Shown: one piece after another, positions 1 to 5,023 of the stretch
How the letters are laid out: each line of letters opens with the position of its first letter
How positions within the stretch are numbered: the first letter of the stretch is position 1
Source of the DNA: Marinobacter sp.
GTDB taxonomy: Bacteria > Pseudomonadota > Gammaproteobacteria > Pseudomonadales > Oleiphilaceae
Direction of reading: 5' to 3'
NCBI GenBank assembly: GCA_017643965.1
Contig: JAEPMM010000128.1
Span: 1 to 8,314 of the forward strand
DNA length: 8,314 bases
Translations under genes and position numbers: made by a program
Notes under the pieces: model-generated
The model's input: the letters and a program-made list of their open reading frames with translations, nothing else
Databases searched by the model: none
Told to the model about the DNA's origin: nothing

Positions 1-145
1 CCACACCCACCGGCCGGCAGCCCACCCCCTGGAAGCCAACGCCAACCCTGCCCGGCGCATCGTGCTGGGCGACTGGAACACCCATGTCTGGTGGCTGAGC
101 GTTGAGCCGGGCCGCGAACCCGTGCTGGACAAGGCGCCACTCTGA
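1..145 (+). CDS. lpxH: UDP-2,3-diacylglucosamine diphosphatase LpxH, C-terminal end (5' truncated by window edge)
   Basis: The reading frame is open from the window edge to a TGA at 143-145 and gives the last 47 residues of a protein. It begins HTHRPAAH, and base 1 fits the third base of a preceding Gly codon, giving GHTHRP. It continues with an Arg-Ile-Val-Leu-Gly-Asp-Trp stretch. This matches the C-terminal end of E. coli LpxH as I remember it (GHTHRPAVH, then RVVLGAW). In that enzyme the two histidines of GHTHRP are ligands of the Mn pair in a calcineurin-like phosphoesterase fold. LpxH cleaves UDP-2,3-diacylglucosamine to lipid X and UMP at the inner face of the cytoplasmic membrane, a step in lipid A synthesis. 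Only the tail is visible, so the N-terminal metal ligands cannot be checked. The next gene is convergent, so this is the last gene of its operon. Confidence 0.85.
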   Translation, partial: HTHRPAAHPLEANANPARRIVLGDWNTHVWWLSVEPGREPVLDKAPL

Positions 146-196
146 GCTCAGCGGAGACCGCACAGAACACAGTGCCGAATCGGGGGCGGGCCGCAA
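146..196. other. Short convergent intergenic between lpxH and the exported protein
   Basis: These 51 bases separate two stop codons. A small GCGG-AGA-CCGC hairpin (151-161) is present without a T-run on either strand. Nothing else stands out. Confidence 0.4.
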
Positions 197-1024
197 TCAG
201 GCTCCTGAATCGGCAGGTTCCCGGTAGGTTTCCAGCCGCTTGAGCCAGCCTGGCCGCCAGCGCTCCCGCTCAATGGATTTGTCTGCATTTTTTGCCCGCC
301 GGGTCAGCACCTCCGCGGCGGCGGCCCGGAAGCGGGACAGCACCGGGCCATCGGCGTGATCCGGCATTTCGAGCAGCACCTGCAACAACCCCCATCCCTG
401 CCCCCGGTAGCGTTCGGTCGGGCTTAACCCCTCACCTTTGAAGTTGACGTAATCAATCACTGCGTAGGTACCGCCGGGGGTCTGGCTCAAGGCCTCCAGA
501 TGCTGGCGAATCGACGCTTGCCTGGCTGGTGGTACCGCGGCAATGACGGTCTCGAGTGATGCCCGGGCCCGGCGAACGATGAATTCCGCCTGTTCGCCCT
601 TGGTGTCGGCCAGAAATTCCCGCAGCGCCTCGATCCGGTTGCTGTCCGCGCTGGCGAGGAATTCCGCCCGATCAGCCCAGGGGGCAGCCGGCACGGGAGT
701 CTGGTTGAGCCACTCGGGCACCGCAGCGGACCGGTCCTGCAGGTGACGTATCAGCGCCGGAAAGCTTTCCACAAACGGCCCGCTCACGCCCTCGGGGTAC
801 CAGATGAAATGGCCGATTCCCAGAGAAGGAAACGCCTCGCCGCGGTTCCAGTGCACCAGACATTCACGACGACCGGCACACTCGTTGCGGAATACCTGCT
901 GGCCCACCCACTCCAGTTCCTGCTCGGTCAAAGACAGCTGTATGGGGGATTCACGGCCAGACGCCGACGCCAACATCAACAATGCCATCAGACCCAATAC
1001 CAAACTCACCCAGGACGTTCTCAC
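197..1024 (-). CDS. Exported protein of unknown function, possible lysozyme-like fold
   Basis: This is a 275-residue protein starting at GTG 1024-1022. A GGAG lies six bases upstream on the minus strand (1034-1031), which decides the start. Residues 1-22 form a signal peptide: a short basic start, a Leu/Ala-rich core and a small-residue cleavage region, so the product is probably periplasmic. The most distinctive part is residues 45-76: a Phe-Arg-Asn-Glu-Cys segment, a second Cys at 55, Trp59-Asn60, then FPSLGIGHFIWYP. Glu48 followed about 24 residues later by a GIGH motif recalls phage T4-type lysozymes, where Glu11 precedes a GIGH; this resemblance is my inference. Residues 191-199 (DYVNFKGEG) and 207-217 (RGQGWGLLQVL) look like further conserved blocks. 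Cys49 and Cys55 could form a disulfide after export. I recognise it as the type of conserved hypothetical found in gammaproteobacteria but know no experimentally established function. It is convergent with lpxH and divergent from the phosphoglycerol transferase gene. Confidence 0.85.
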   Translation of the reverse strand: MRTSWVSLVLGLMALLMLASASGRESPIQLSLTEQELEWVGQQVFRNECAGRRECLVHWNRGEAFPSLGIGHFIWYPEGVSGPFVESFPALIRHLQDRSAAVPEWLNQTPVPAAPWADRAEFLASADSNRIEALREFLADTKGEQAEFIVRRARASLETVIAAVPPARQASIRQHLEALSQTPGGTYAVIDYVNFKGEGLSPTERYRGQGWGLLQVLLEMPDHADGPVLSRFRAAAAEVLTRRAKNADKSIERERWRPGWLKRLETYREPADSGA

Positions 1025-1030
1025 TCAGTG

Positions 1031-1034
1031 CTCC
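1031..1034 (-). promoter_or_regulatory. Ribosome binding site for the 1024 GTG start
   Basis: On the minus strand GGAG stands six bases before the GTG at 1024-1022. It supports this non-ATG start. The nearby ATG just upstream (about 1043-1041) is in another frame. Confidence 0.6.
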
Positions 1035-1122
1035 GGAAGTCATAAAACCCTCATTAAACCACTGACCGCCCTTTCCGCGAGATTAATTCTGGGACACAGA
1101 GGCGCCCGGACCGCCGGAAAAG

Positions 1123-1150
1123 TTGAAGCCTGAAATCACAGGCGCATACT
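1123..1150 (+). promoter_or_regulatory. Candidate sigma70-type promoter for the phosphoglycerol transferase gene
   Basis: TTGAAG (1123-1128) and CATACT (1145-1150) match the -35 and -10 consensus at four of six positions each, with a 16-base spacer. They would start transcription a few bases after 1155, leaving a leader of about 30 bases before the ATG at 1185. The -10 element lies inside a cluster of inverted repeats, which would suit regulation by a repressor. This is a prediction by eye. Confidence 0.35.
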
Positions 1151-1161
1151 GTATGCATACA
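1144..1161. repeat. Overlapping inverted repeats GCATAC/GTATGC, possible operator
   Basis: The bases GCATACTGTATGCATAC (1144-1160) contain three half-sites: GCATAC at 1144-1149, its inverse GTATGC at 1151-1156, and GCATAC again at 1155-1160. The first two make a palindrome around one central base. The last two belong to a perfect 12-base palindrome, TGTATGCATACA (1150-1161). The two direct copies are 11 bases apart, about one helical turn. The cluster lies 24-41 bases upstream of the transferase start and overlaps its candidate -10 box. I do not recognise the regulator. Confidence 0.45.
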
Positions 1162-1184
1162 CTCGATACAGGAATTCCGCCCCC

Positions 1185-3098
1185 ATGAAATTTCTCACGG
1201 TCCTGACGGACCGTCGTTTTTTATTGACCCTGTTACTGGCGCTGGGCTGGTTACTGCTGGTTCGTGCCGGCGTCATTCTCCAGAGCGGGGTGTGGCCCAG
1301 CCCGATAGGTACCATCGGGGGTGACCTGGCGGGGGCGTTTATTCTGGCGGTATTGCTCACCATCACACGAGGGCCTTTCCGGGTCGCCCTGGTTCTGCTG
1401 CTGGGCTGCGCCGCGTACGTGGCGGGCATGCACCTGACCGCCCACGGCACCCTGTTCCAGCTCGCTTTTGCCGGCAAAGGCATGGACCCCACCTTCATCA
1501 CCGGCAGTCTGATCAATGTGTATCTGTTCCTGCTGCCGCTGTACATCGTTCTGGCCTGGGGACTGCACCGCGCTCACCGTGCGCTGATACCCGACCCACC
1601 GCGCGGGCTTGCCAGCCTGACCGTGTCCGCCGCAGCTGTGGTTGCCGTTTACTCGCTGTCTTTTCCAAGCCTGACCACGCCGGCCAACAACGTGGTGGCC
1701 AGTGTGTTCGCGCAGATTCCCGGTGCCATTGTCAATCCGGTTGGCACCGCGATTGGTGATGAAGCGGTGGAAACCGATGAGACACTGACATCGAAAACCA
1801 ATTTCTTTCATCAACAGATCACATCACGCTCTGACGCCACCACGCCGAACGTGCTGCTGATCATGATTGAGGGCCTGTCCGGCGGTTACTTTCCCAGCAT
1901 CAGCCAGTATCACGACCTGCAACCCACCGTGGTGCTTGAACATCTGGAGGACACACTGGAGACCAAGGGCTTCCGGCTGTACCGCAACGCCCTGAGCATG
2001 GAGCGTCAGACAGACCGTGGCACCTTCGCCATCCTGTGCGGGCGCTACCCGGATTTCCGCCGCCCCTCCCGGAAGATGCTGGACGTCGTCGAGGAACGCA
2101 CCTCACCGGACTGTCTGCCTGCCAAGTTGAAGGATCATGGCTATCACACCGCGTACTGGCAGGCCGCGCCCATTGAGTACATGCAGAAAGACGAATTCAT
2201 GCCGAAGGCGGGGTTTGTGGATGTGACCGGCGCCGAGCGCTTCGTGCCTGCGGACAGCGACGACGGCGAAGCCAGACCCGACGGCAGCGACGGAACCGAC
2301 GCCAGCGAGACCGCTGAAGGCTGGGGACCGCCGGATCCCGTCTACTTCAGGGATGTTGCCGGGCGGTTGACCAAGCTCAACCGGGACACATCACCCTGGT
2401 TCGTGACCCTGCTGAACGTGGGCACTCACCACCCGTTCGATATCGGCGAAGAAGCCGCACAGGAGACCGGGACGGAAGCCGCCGATACCCTGATGGAGTC
2501 GGCAGAAACGACCCTGATCCAGCCACAACGGGCCCGCCGCGCCGCCATGAAAGTCATGGAAAAAACCCTGGGTGAGTTTCTCGACCGGCTGGAAGCCGAG
2601 GGCATCCTGGATAATACCCTGGTTATCCTGACGTCCGACGAGTCCGGCGGATTCGTGCGGGAGGATCATGAAACGCTCCCCCTCAACAGCAACCTCGGCG
2701 TACTTGCCGTACGCCCGCCGGATCTCGCCGATCTGGAGCGCTACGCGCCGGCCAGCGCACTCACCGCCCAGCTGGATATTCCCATGACCATTCTCGATGC
2801 CACCGGCAACGGCGCACATGCCGGGGATATGGTGGGCCGTAGCCTGCTGGCCACTAACGATCGCCAACGCCGCGACATCATGCTGGCCGACACCTACACC
2901 GGGCTCAAGTATTTCCTGCGTGAAAGCGGCCAGCTGCTCTCCTGCACCGAAATGCTGACTCGCTGCACGTCGTGGTCCTTTGATCCCAAACGGGTGTTCG
3001 GCTCTTTCCAGGAAACGGAAGAGCCGCCCTTCCTGTCCCTTGAAGAGCGCCTGGCCCTGTTTGAGAATGCGGCCACACTCGATCCCATCGAGGAATGA
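1185..3098 (+). CDS. LTA-synthase/OpgB-like phosphoglycerol transferase (alkaline-phosphatase superfamily)
   Basis: This 637-residue protein starts at ATG 1185, with AGGA at 1170-1173 eleven bases upstream. Hydrophobic segments at about 11-31, 43-62, 64-82, 104-126 and 143-165 give a five-helix anchor. A sulfatase-type catalytic domain follows from about 220 and should face the periplasm. Family motifs are visible: LLIMIEG with Glu229 as a likely metal ligand; RQTDRGTFAILCG, where Thr276 aligns in spacing with the nucleophilic Thr of LtaS and OpgB; GTHHPFD with His415/His416; and LTSDESGG with Asp485. Family members transfer glycerol-1-phosphate from phosphatidylglycerol to lipoteichoic acid in Gram-positives or to periplasmic glucans in E. 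coli. In this Gram-negative the acceptor is unknown. Two oddities: the residue after the metal Asp is Glu486, where LtaS has His, and there are acidic low-complexity loops at 355-382 and 421-443. The GDPD gene follows after 44 bases, probably in the same transcript. A divergent sulfatase-fold enzyme with another substrate is the main alternative. Confidence 0.88.
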   Translation: MKFLTVLTDRRFLLTLLLALGWLLLVRAGVILQSGVWPSPIGTIGGDLAGAFILAVLLTITRGPFRVALVLLLGCAAYVAGMHLTAHGTLFQLAFAGKGMDPTFITGSLINVYLFLLPLYIVLAWGLHRAHRALIPDPPRGLASLTVSAAAVVAVYSLSFPSLTTPANNVVASVFAQIPGAIVNPVGTAIGDEAVETDETLTSKTNFFHQQITSRSDATTPNVLLIMIEGLSGGYFPSISQYHDLQPTVVLEHLEDTLETKGFRLYRNALSMERQTDRGTFAILCGRYPDFRRPSRKMLDVVEERTSPDCLPAKLKDHGYHTAYWQAAPIEYMQKDEFMPKAGFVDVTGAERFVPADSDDGEARPDGSDGTDASETAEGWGPPDPVYFRDVAGRLTKLNRDTSPWFVTLLNVGTHHPFDIGEEAAQETGTEAADTLMESAETTLIQPQRARRAAMKVMEKTLGEFLDRLEAEGILDNTLVILTSDESGGFVREDHETLPLNSNLGVLAVRPPDLADLERYAPASALTAQLDIPMTILDATGNGAHAGDMVGRSLLATNDRQRRDIMLADTYTGLKYFLRESGQLLSCTEMLTRCTSWSFDPKRVFGSFQETEEPPFLSLEERLALFENAATLDPIEE

Positions 3099-3142
3099 AT
3101 CGTACCCACAGCACCAATCCGGAGACCTGACATTACCGGCCT

Positions 3143-4348
3143 ATGAAGACGCTGATTACCAGCACAATTAATATCCTCCACAGCCGCCGCCGGGCCCTGC
3201 TGACTTTCTACCTGTTCTTCTCCGGGCTTGCGATGGCGGCGCTGACCCCGGCCATTACCTGGGCGCTGGCATCCCTGCGCCCGGTGACGGGGCGGGCGGC
3301 AATCAGCACCGGTGGCATCATGGAGTTCCTGGTTTCTCCGGGGGGCATCCTCTGGGCCGTGGCCACGCTCAACCTCTCCGTGCTGGTGATTCTGCTGCAG
3401 CAGGCGGGCATGACCCTGATCTCGGCCTCCCCACCCTACCGGCACTACCGGACTGCCCTGAGTGCGCTCTGGGGCACAGCGCGGAAATTTCCGGCACTCA
3501 TCCAGCTGACCCTGATCCAGGTGTTCGCCCACGTGCTGGTTGCCATGCCTTTCCTGGTCGCTATCGGGCTGGCCTGGTCCTGGTTGTTGGCAGACTTCGA
3601 CCCATACCTGTTACGACTTGAGAAACCCCCGGAGCTGTGGTGGTTTGCCGCCAGTGCGGTGCTGGCGCTGGCCGGACTCATCCTGTGCAACGGCACGCTG
3701 TACCTGCGCTGGATCCTGTCGGTGCCCTGCCTGATGCTGGAGCGGGCCAGCCCGCTGCAGGCGCTGACGGCGAGCACCCGCCTCACCCGTGGGCACAAGG
3801 GGCATGCCACCGGCGTGCTGTCGTCCGGGTTCGCGGCGGTGCTGTTGTTACCGGTTCTGGTTACCCTGGCGTTCGATCAGATTGCAGCGGCTCTGTTTGC
3901 CATACTGCCGGAGCAGACGAGTGTCCTGGTTCCATTCGTGGTCACGCTCATCGCCGGCTACCTGCTGATCGGCATCGCGGTCACGTTCTTCGGCACGGCG
4001 GCCTATGGCGCCTTCATCGTCAGTCTGTATCACCGTGCCAGCGGCAACAGCGTGTCCGCGCCCGAGCCCTCCCTGCGCTATCCCATGCCCGAGAACGCCG
4101 GCCCGAAAGCGTGGATCGCCGAGGCACTGGTGGTCATCCTGGCTTTCGGCCAGGCCTGGCTGGTGCTCGGGTCTCTGGGACAACAGGAAGAAGTCACCAT
4201 TACCGCGCACCGGGGCAGCGCGTTCAAAGCCCCGGAAAACACTCTCAGCGCCATTGAGCAGGCCATCGAAGACGGTGCCGATTACATCGAGATCGACGTC
4301 CAGATCACCGCGGATGGCGTGCCGGTGCTGTGGCAGACTCTGATATGA
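3143..4348 (+). CDS. First fragment: GPDPase membrane domain plus start of GDPD domain
   Basis: As read, this frame gives 401 residues ending in a premature TGA at 4346-4348. The start is ATG 3143; an in-frame TGA at 3128-3130 rules out anything earlier, and GGAGA at 3121-3125 is rather far for a ribosome site, so translation may depend on the upstream gene. Hydrophobic segments at about 19-42, 62-93, 118-150, 165-198, 225-253, 261-296 and 323-345 suggest seven or eight membrane helices, typical of the membrane domain that precedes GDPD in this family. The catalytic part then begins: AHRGS with His356-Arg357, APENT with Glu365-Asn366, and GADYIEIDVQITADG with Glu383 and Asp385 as expected metal ligands. 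The last four residues, Gln-Thr-Leu-Ile, are frameshift residues replacing the family's His-Asp. Alone it lacks most of the barrel, so it could serve only as a membrane protein. Confidence 0.75.
   Translation: MKTLITSTINILHSRRRALLTFYLFFSGLAMAALTPAITWALASLRPVTGRAAISTGGIMEFLVSPGGILWAVATLNLSVLVILLQQAGMTLISASPPYRHYRTALSALWGTARKFPALIQLTLIQVFAHVLVAMPFLVAIGLAWSWLLADFDPYLLRLEKPPELWWFAASAVLALAGLILCNGTLYLRWILSVPCLMLERASPLQALTASTRLTRGHKGHATGVLSSGFAAVLLLPVLVTLAFDQIAAALFAILPEQTSVLVPFVVTLIAGYLLIGIAVTFFGTAAYGAFIVSLYHRASGNSVSAPEPSLRYPMPENAGPKAWIAEALVVILAFGQAWLVLGSLGQQEEVTITAHRGSAFKAPENTLSAIEQAIEDGADYIEIDVQITADGVPVLWQTLI
4331..4348 (+). other. Frameshift site at the GDPD catalytic His codon, with ATGA stop/start overlap
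   Basis: The bases TGGCAGACTCTGATATGA read Trp-Gln-Thr-Leu-Ile-stop in the upstream frame. One extra base after TGGCA would give Trp-His-Asp-Ser-Asp-Met, the expected sequence. The codon hit is that of the second catalytic histidine (His398 in the restored numbering). No slippery heptamer, homopolymer run or clear downstream stem is visible, so programmed frameshifting is unlikely. At 4345-4348 the ATG of the second frame overlaps the TGA of the first as ATGA, an arrangement often seen in translationally coupled genes. Confidence 0.8.
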
Positions 4349-4950
4349 AGCGGATTTTCGGCTTGCGGGAGCGGATCAGCGAGACGTCCTTTGCCGACAT
4401 CCGCGACCTGGACGCCGGTACCTGGTTCGACCGGCAGTTCGGTAATGAGCGGATTGCCACGCTGGCCGATGCCATCGACACTGTACGTGGCCGTGCGGGC
4501 CTGTTTATTGACCTGAAGCCGGACCGCCACACTCCGCATCTGGCGCAGGCGGTCGTTGACCTCCTGCACCGGCAGGACTTCGTGGACGGCACCATTGTCG
4601 CCGCCGCTGACTGGTCGACGCTGCAGGAGGTCAAACGGCTGGAGCCTGGCCTGAAAACCACCTTGCTGGCGCAATTTGTGGTCGGCCCTCTCTGGGAGGA
4701 CAACTACGATGTGCTCGGCCTGCGCATGAATCGCGCCACGCCGGCGGCGGTAGCCCGGGCCCACCGCAGCGGTAATGAACTGCACGTGTGGACAGTGAAC
4801 CAGCCGGCGGCCATGTCCCGCTTCATCGATATGGGTGTGGACAACATCATCACCGACCGACCCGACGTGCTGTCGGATCTGTTGCACCAGCGCGCCTCCC
4901 TCTCGGACACCGAGTTGCTGGCCACCAAGTTACGCAACTGGTTGCGTTAA
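4345..4950 (+). CDS. Second fragment: C-terminal part of the GDPD domain
   Basis: From ATG 4345 this frame gives 201 residues ending in TAA 4948-4950; a GTG at 4330 in the same frame is an alternative start. It continues the GDPD barrel. In numbering of the restored protein one sees GNERIATLADA (434-444), the LFIDLKP block (454-460) that matches the family's I-E-L-K-P strand but with Asp457 where Glu is usual, and VWTVN (549-553) followed by GVDNIITDRPD (565-575), the classic C-terminal signature. It lacks the N-terminal HRG, ENT and metal-ligand motifs, so it cannot be a complete enzyme on its own. Whether it is made depends on reinitiation at the ATGA overlap or on the frameshift being a sequencing error. 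Confidence 0.7.
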   Translation: MKRIFGLRERISETSFADIRDLDAGTWFDRQFGNERIATLADAIDTVRGRAGLFIDLKPDRHTPHLAQAVVDLLHRQDFVDGTIVAAADWSTLQEVKRLEPGLKTTLLAQFVVGPLWEDNYDVLGLRMNRATPAAVARAHRSGNELHVWTVNQPAAMSRFIDMGVDNIITDRPDVLSDLLHQRASLSDTELLATKLRNWLR

Positions 4951-4963
4951 CACCGGTTGGAAA

Positions 4964-4972
4964 TGGTGTAAT
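4964..4972 (+). promoter_or_regulatory. Candidate extended -10 promoter element before the channel gene
   Basis: TGGTGTAAT contains TGTAAT (4967-4972), five of six matches to TATAAT, preceded by TG one base away, which is the extended -10 form that needs little -35 contact. A second weaker option is TTGACG (4974-4979) with TAAACT (4995-5000), but the spacer of 15 is short. Either would let the channel gene be expressed apart from the upstream genes. Judged by eye only. Confidence 0.3.
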
Positions 4973-5008
4973 CTTGACGGACATAGGCCCACAGTAAACT
5001 CCCGACGC

Positions 5009-5013
5009 AAGGA
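5009..5013 (+). promoter_or_regulatory. Ribosome binding site deciding the ATG at 5024
   Basis: AAGGA stands ten bases before ATG 5024, directly ahead of a clear signal peptide. The frame is open back to 4835, but that extension overlaps the GDPD frame and encodes nothing resembling a channel N terminus. Confidence 0.65.
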
Positions 5014-5023
5014 CCGCAGCATA

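Larger units (their letters stand above)
1025..1184. other. Divergent intergenic region with regulatory signals
   Basis: These 160 bases separate the minus-strand exported protein from the plus-strand transferase and must hold both promoters. For the minus gene, a TTTAAT hexamer (complement of 1053-1058) could be a -10 box, but I find no good -35 at the right distance. For the plus gene see the separate promoter and inverted-repeat entries. A small inverted repeat, GCCTG 1128-1132 and CAGGC 1139-1143, lies just before the half-site cluster. I see no open frame here that looks like a gene. Confidence 0.6.
3143..4950 (+). pseudogene. Membrane-domain glycerophosphodiester phosphodiesterase, frameshifted within the catalytic motif
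   Basis: Two adjacent reading frames together encode one GDPD-family protein of about 602 residues: an N-terminal multi-helix membrane domain (about 1-345), then a GDPD catalytic domain (about 354-580). GDPDs hydrolyse glycerophosphodiesters to glycerol-3-phosphate and an alcohol. Proteins with this membrane domain are thought to act on lipid-derived or envelope substrates. The frame breaks right after the Trp codon 4331-4333, where the family has a His-Asp pair. Restoring one base gives Trp-His-Asp-Ser-Asp-Met-Lys and joins the halves perfectly. Everything else in the domain is intact, so the lesion is either recent or an error in the sequence. It follows the phosphoglycerol transferase gene by 44 bases and precedes the channel gene by 73. 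An enzyme acting on glycerophosphate products next to a glycerophosphate transferase makes functional sense. No active enzyme is expected if the base is truly missing. Confidence 0.85.

Noticed and set aside
1149..1164. LexA-like box beginning CTGTATGCATAC
   Set aside because: The left half matches CTG and the AT-rich centre is suggestive, but the right half reads CTC instead of CAG at the required distance, so it is not a convincing SOS box.
3637..4257. 206-codon frame inside the membrane-domain gene
   Set aside because: It is a shadow frame rich in Arg, His and Gly lying entirely within a clear coding region, with no recognisable motif.
4331..4348. Programmed -1 ribosomal frameshift joining the two GDPD frames
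   Set aside because: There is no X XXY YYZ slippery heptamer at the junction, and the frame change would insert Gln in place of the catalytic His; an indel explains the data better.
4950..4969. ACACC...GGTGT inverted repeat after the GDPD stop as a terminator
   Set aside because: The stem is only five pairs with a ten-base loop and no T-run follows; the bases overlap the candidate -10 element instead.
4835..5023. Upstream extension of the channel gene to 4835
   Set aside because: It overlaps the GDPD coding frame, encodes a Cys/Ser/Pro-rich non-homologous stretch, and the ATG at 5024 has a good ribosome site and a signal peptide.
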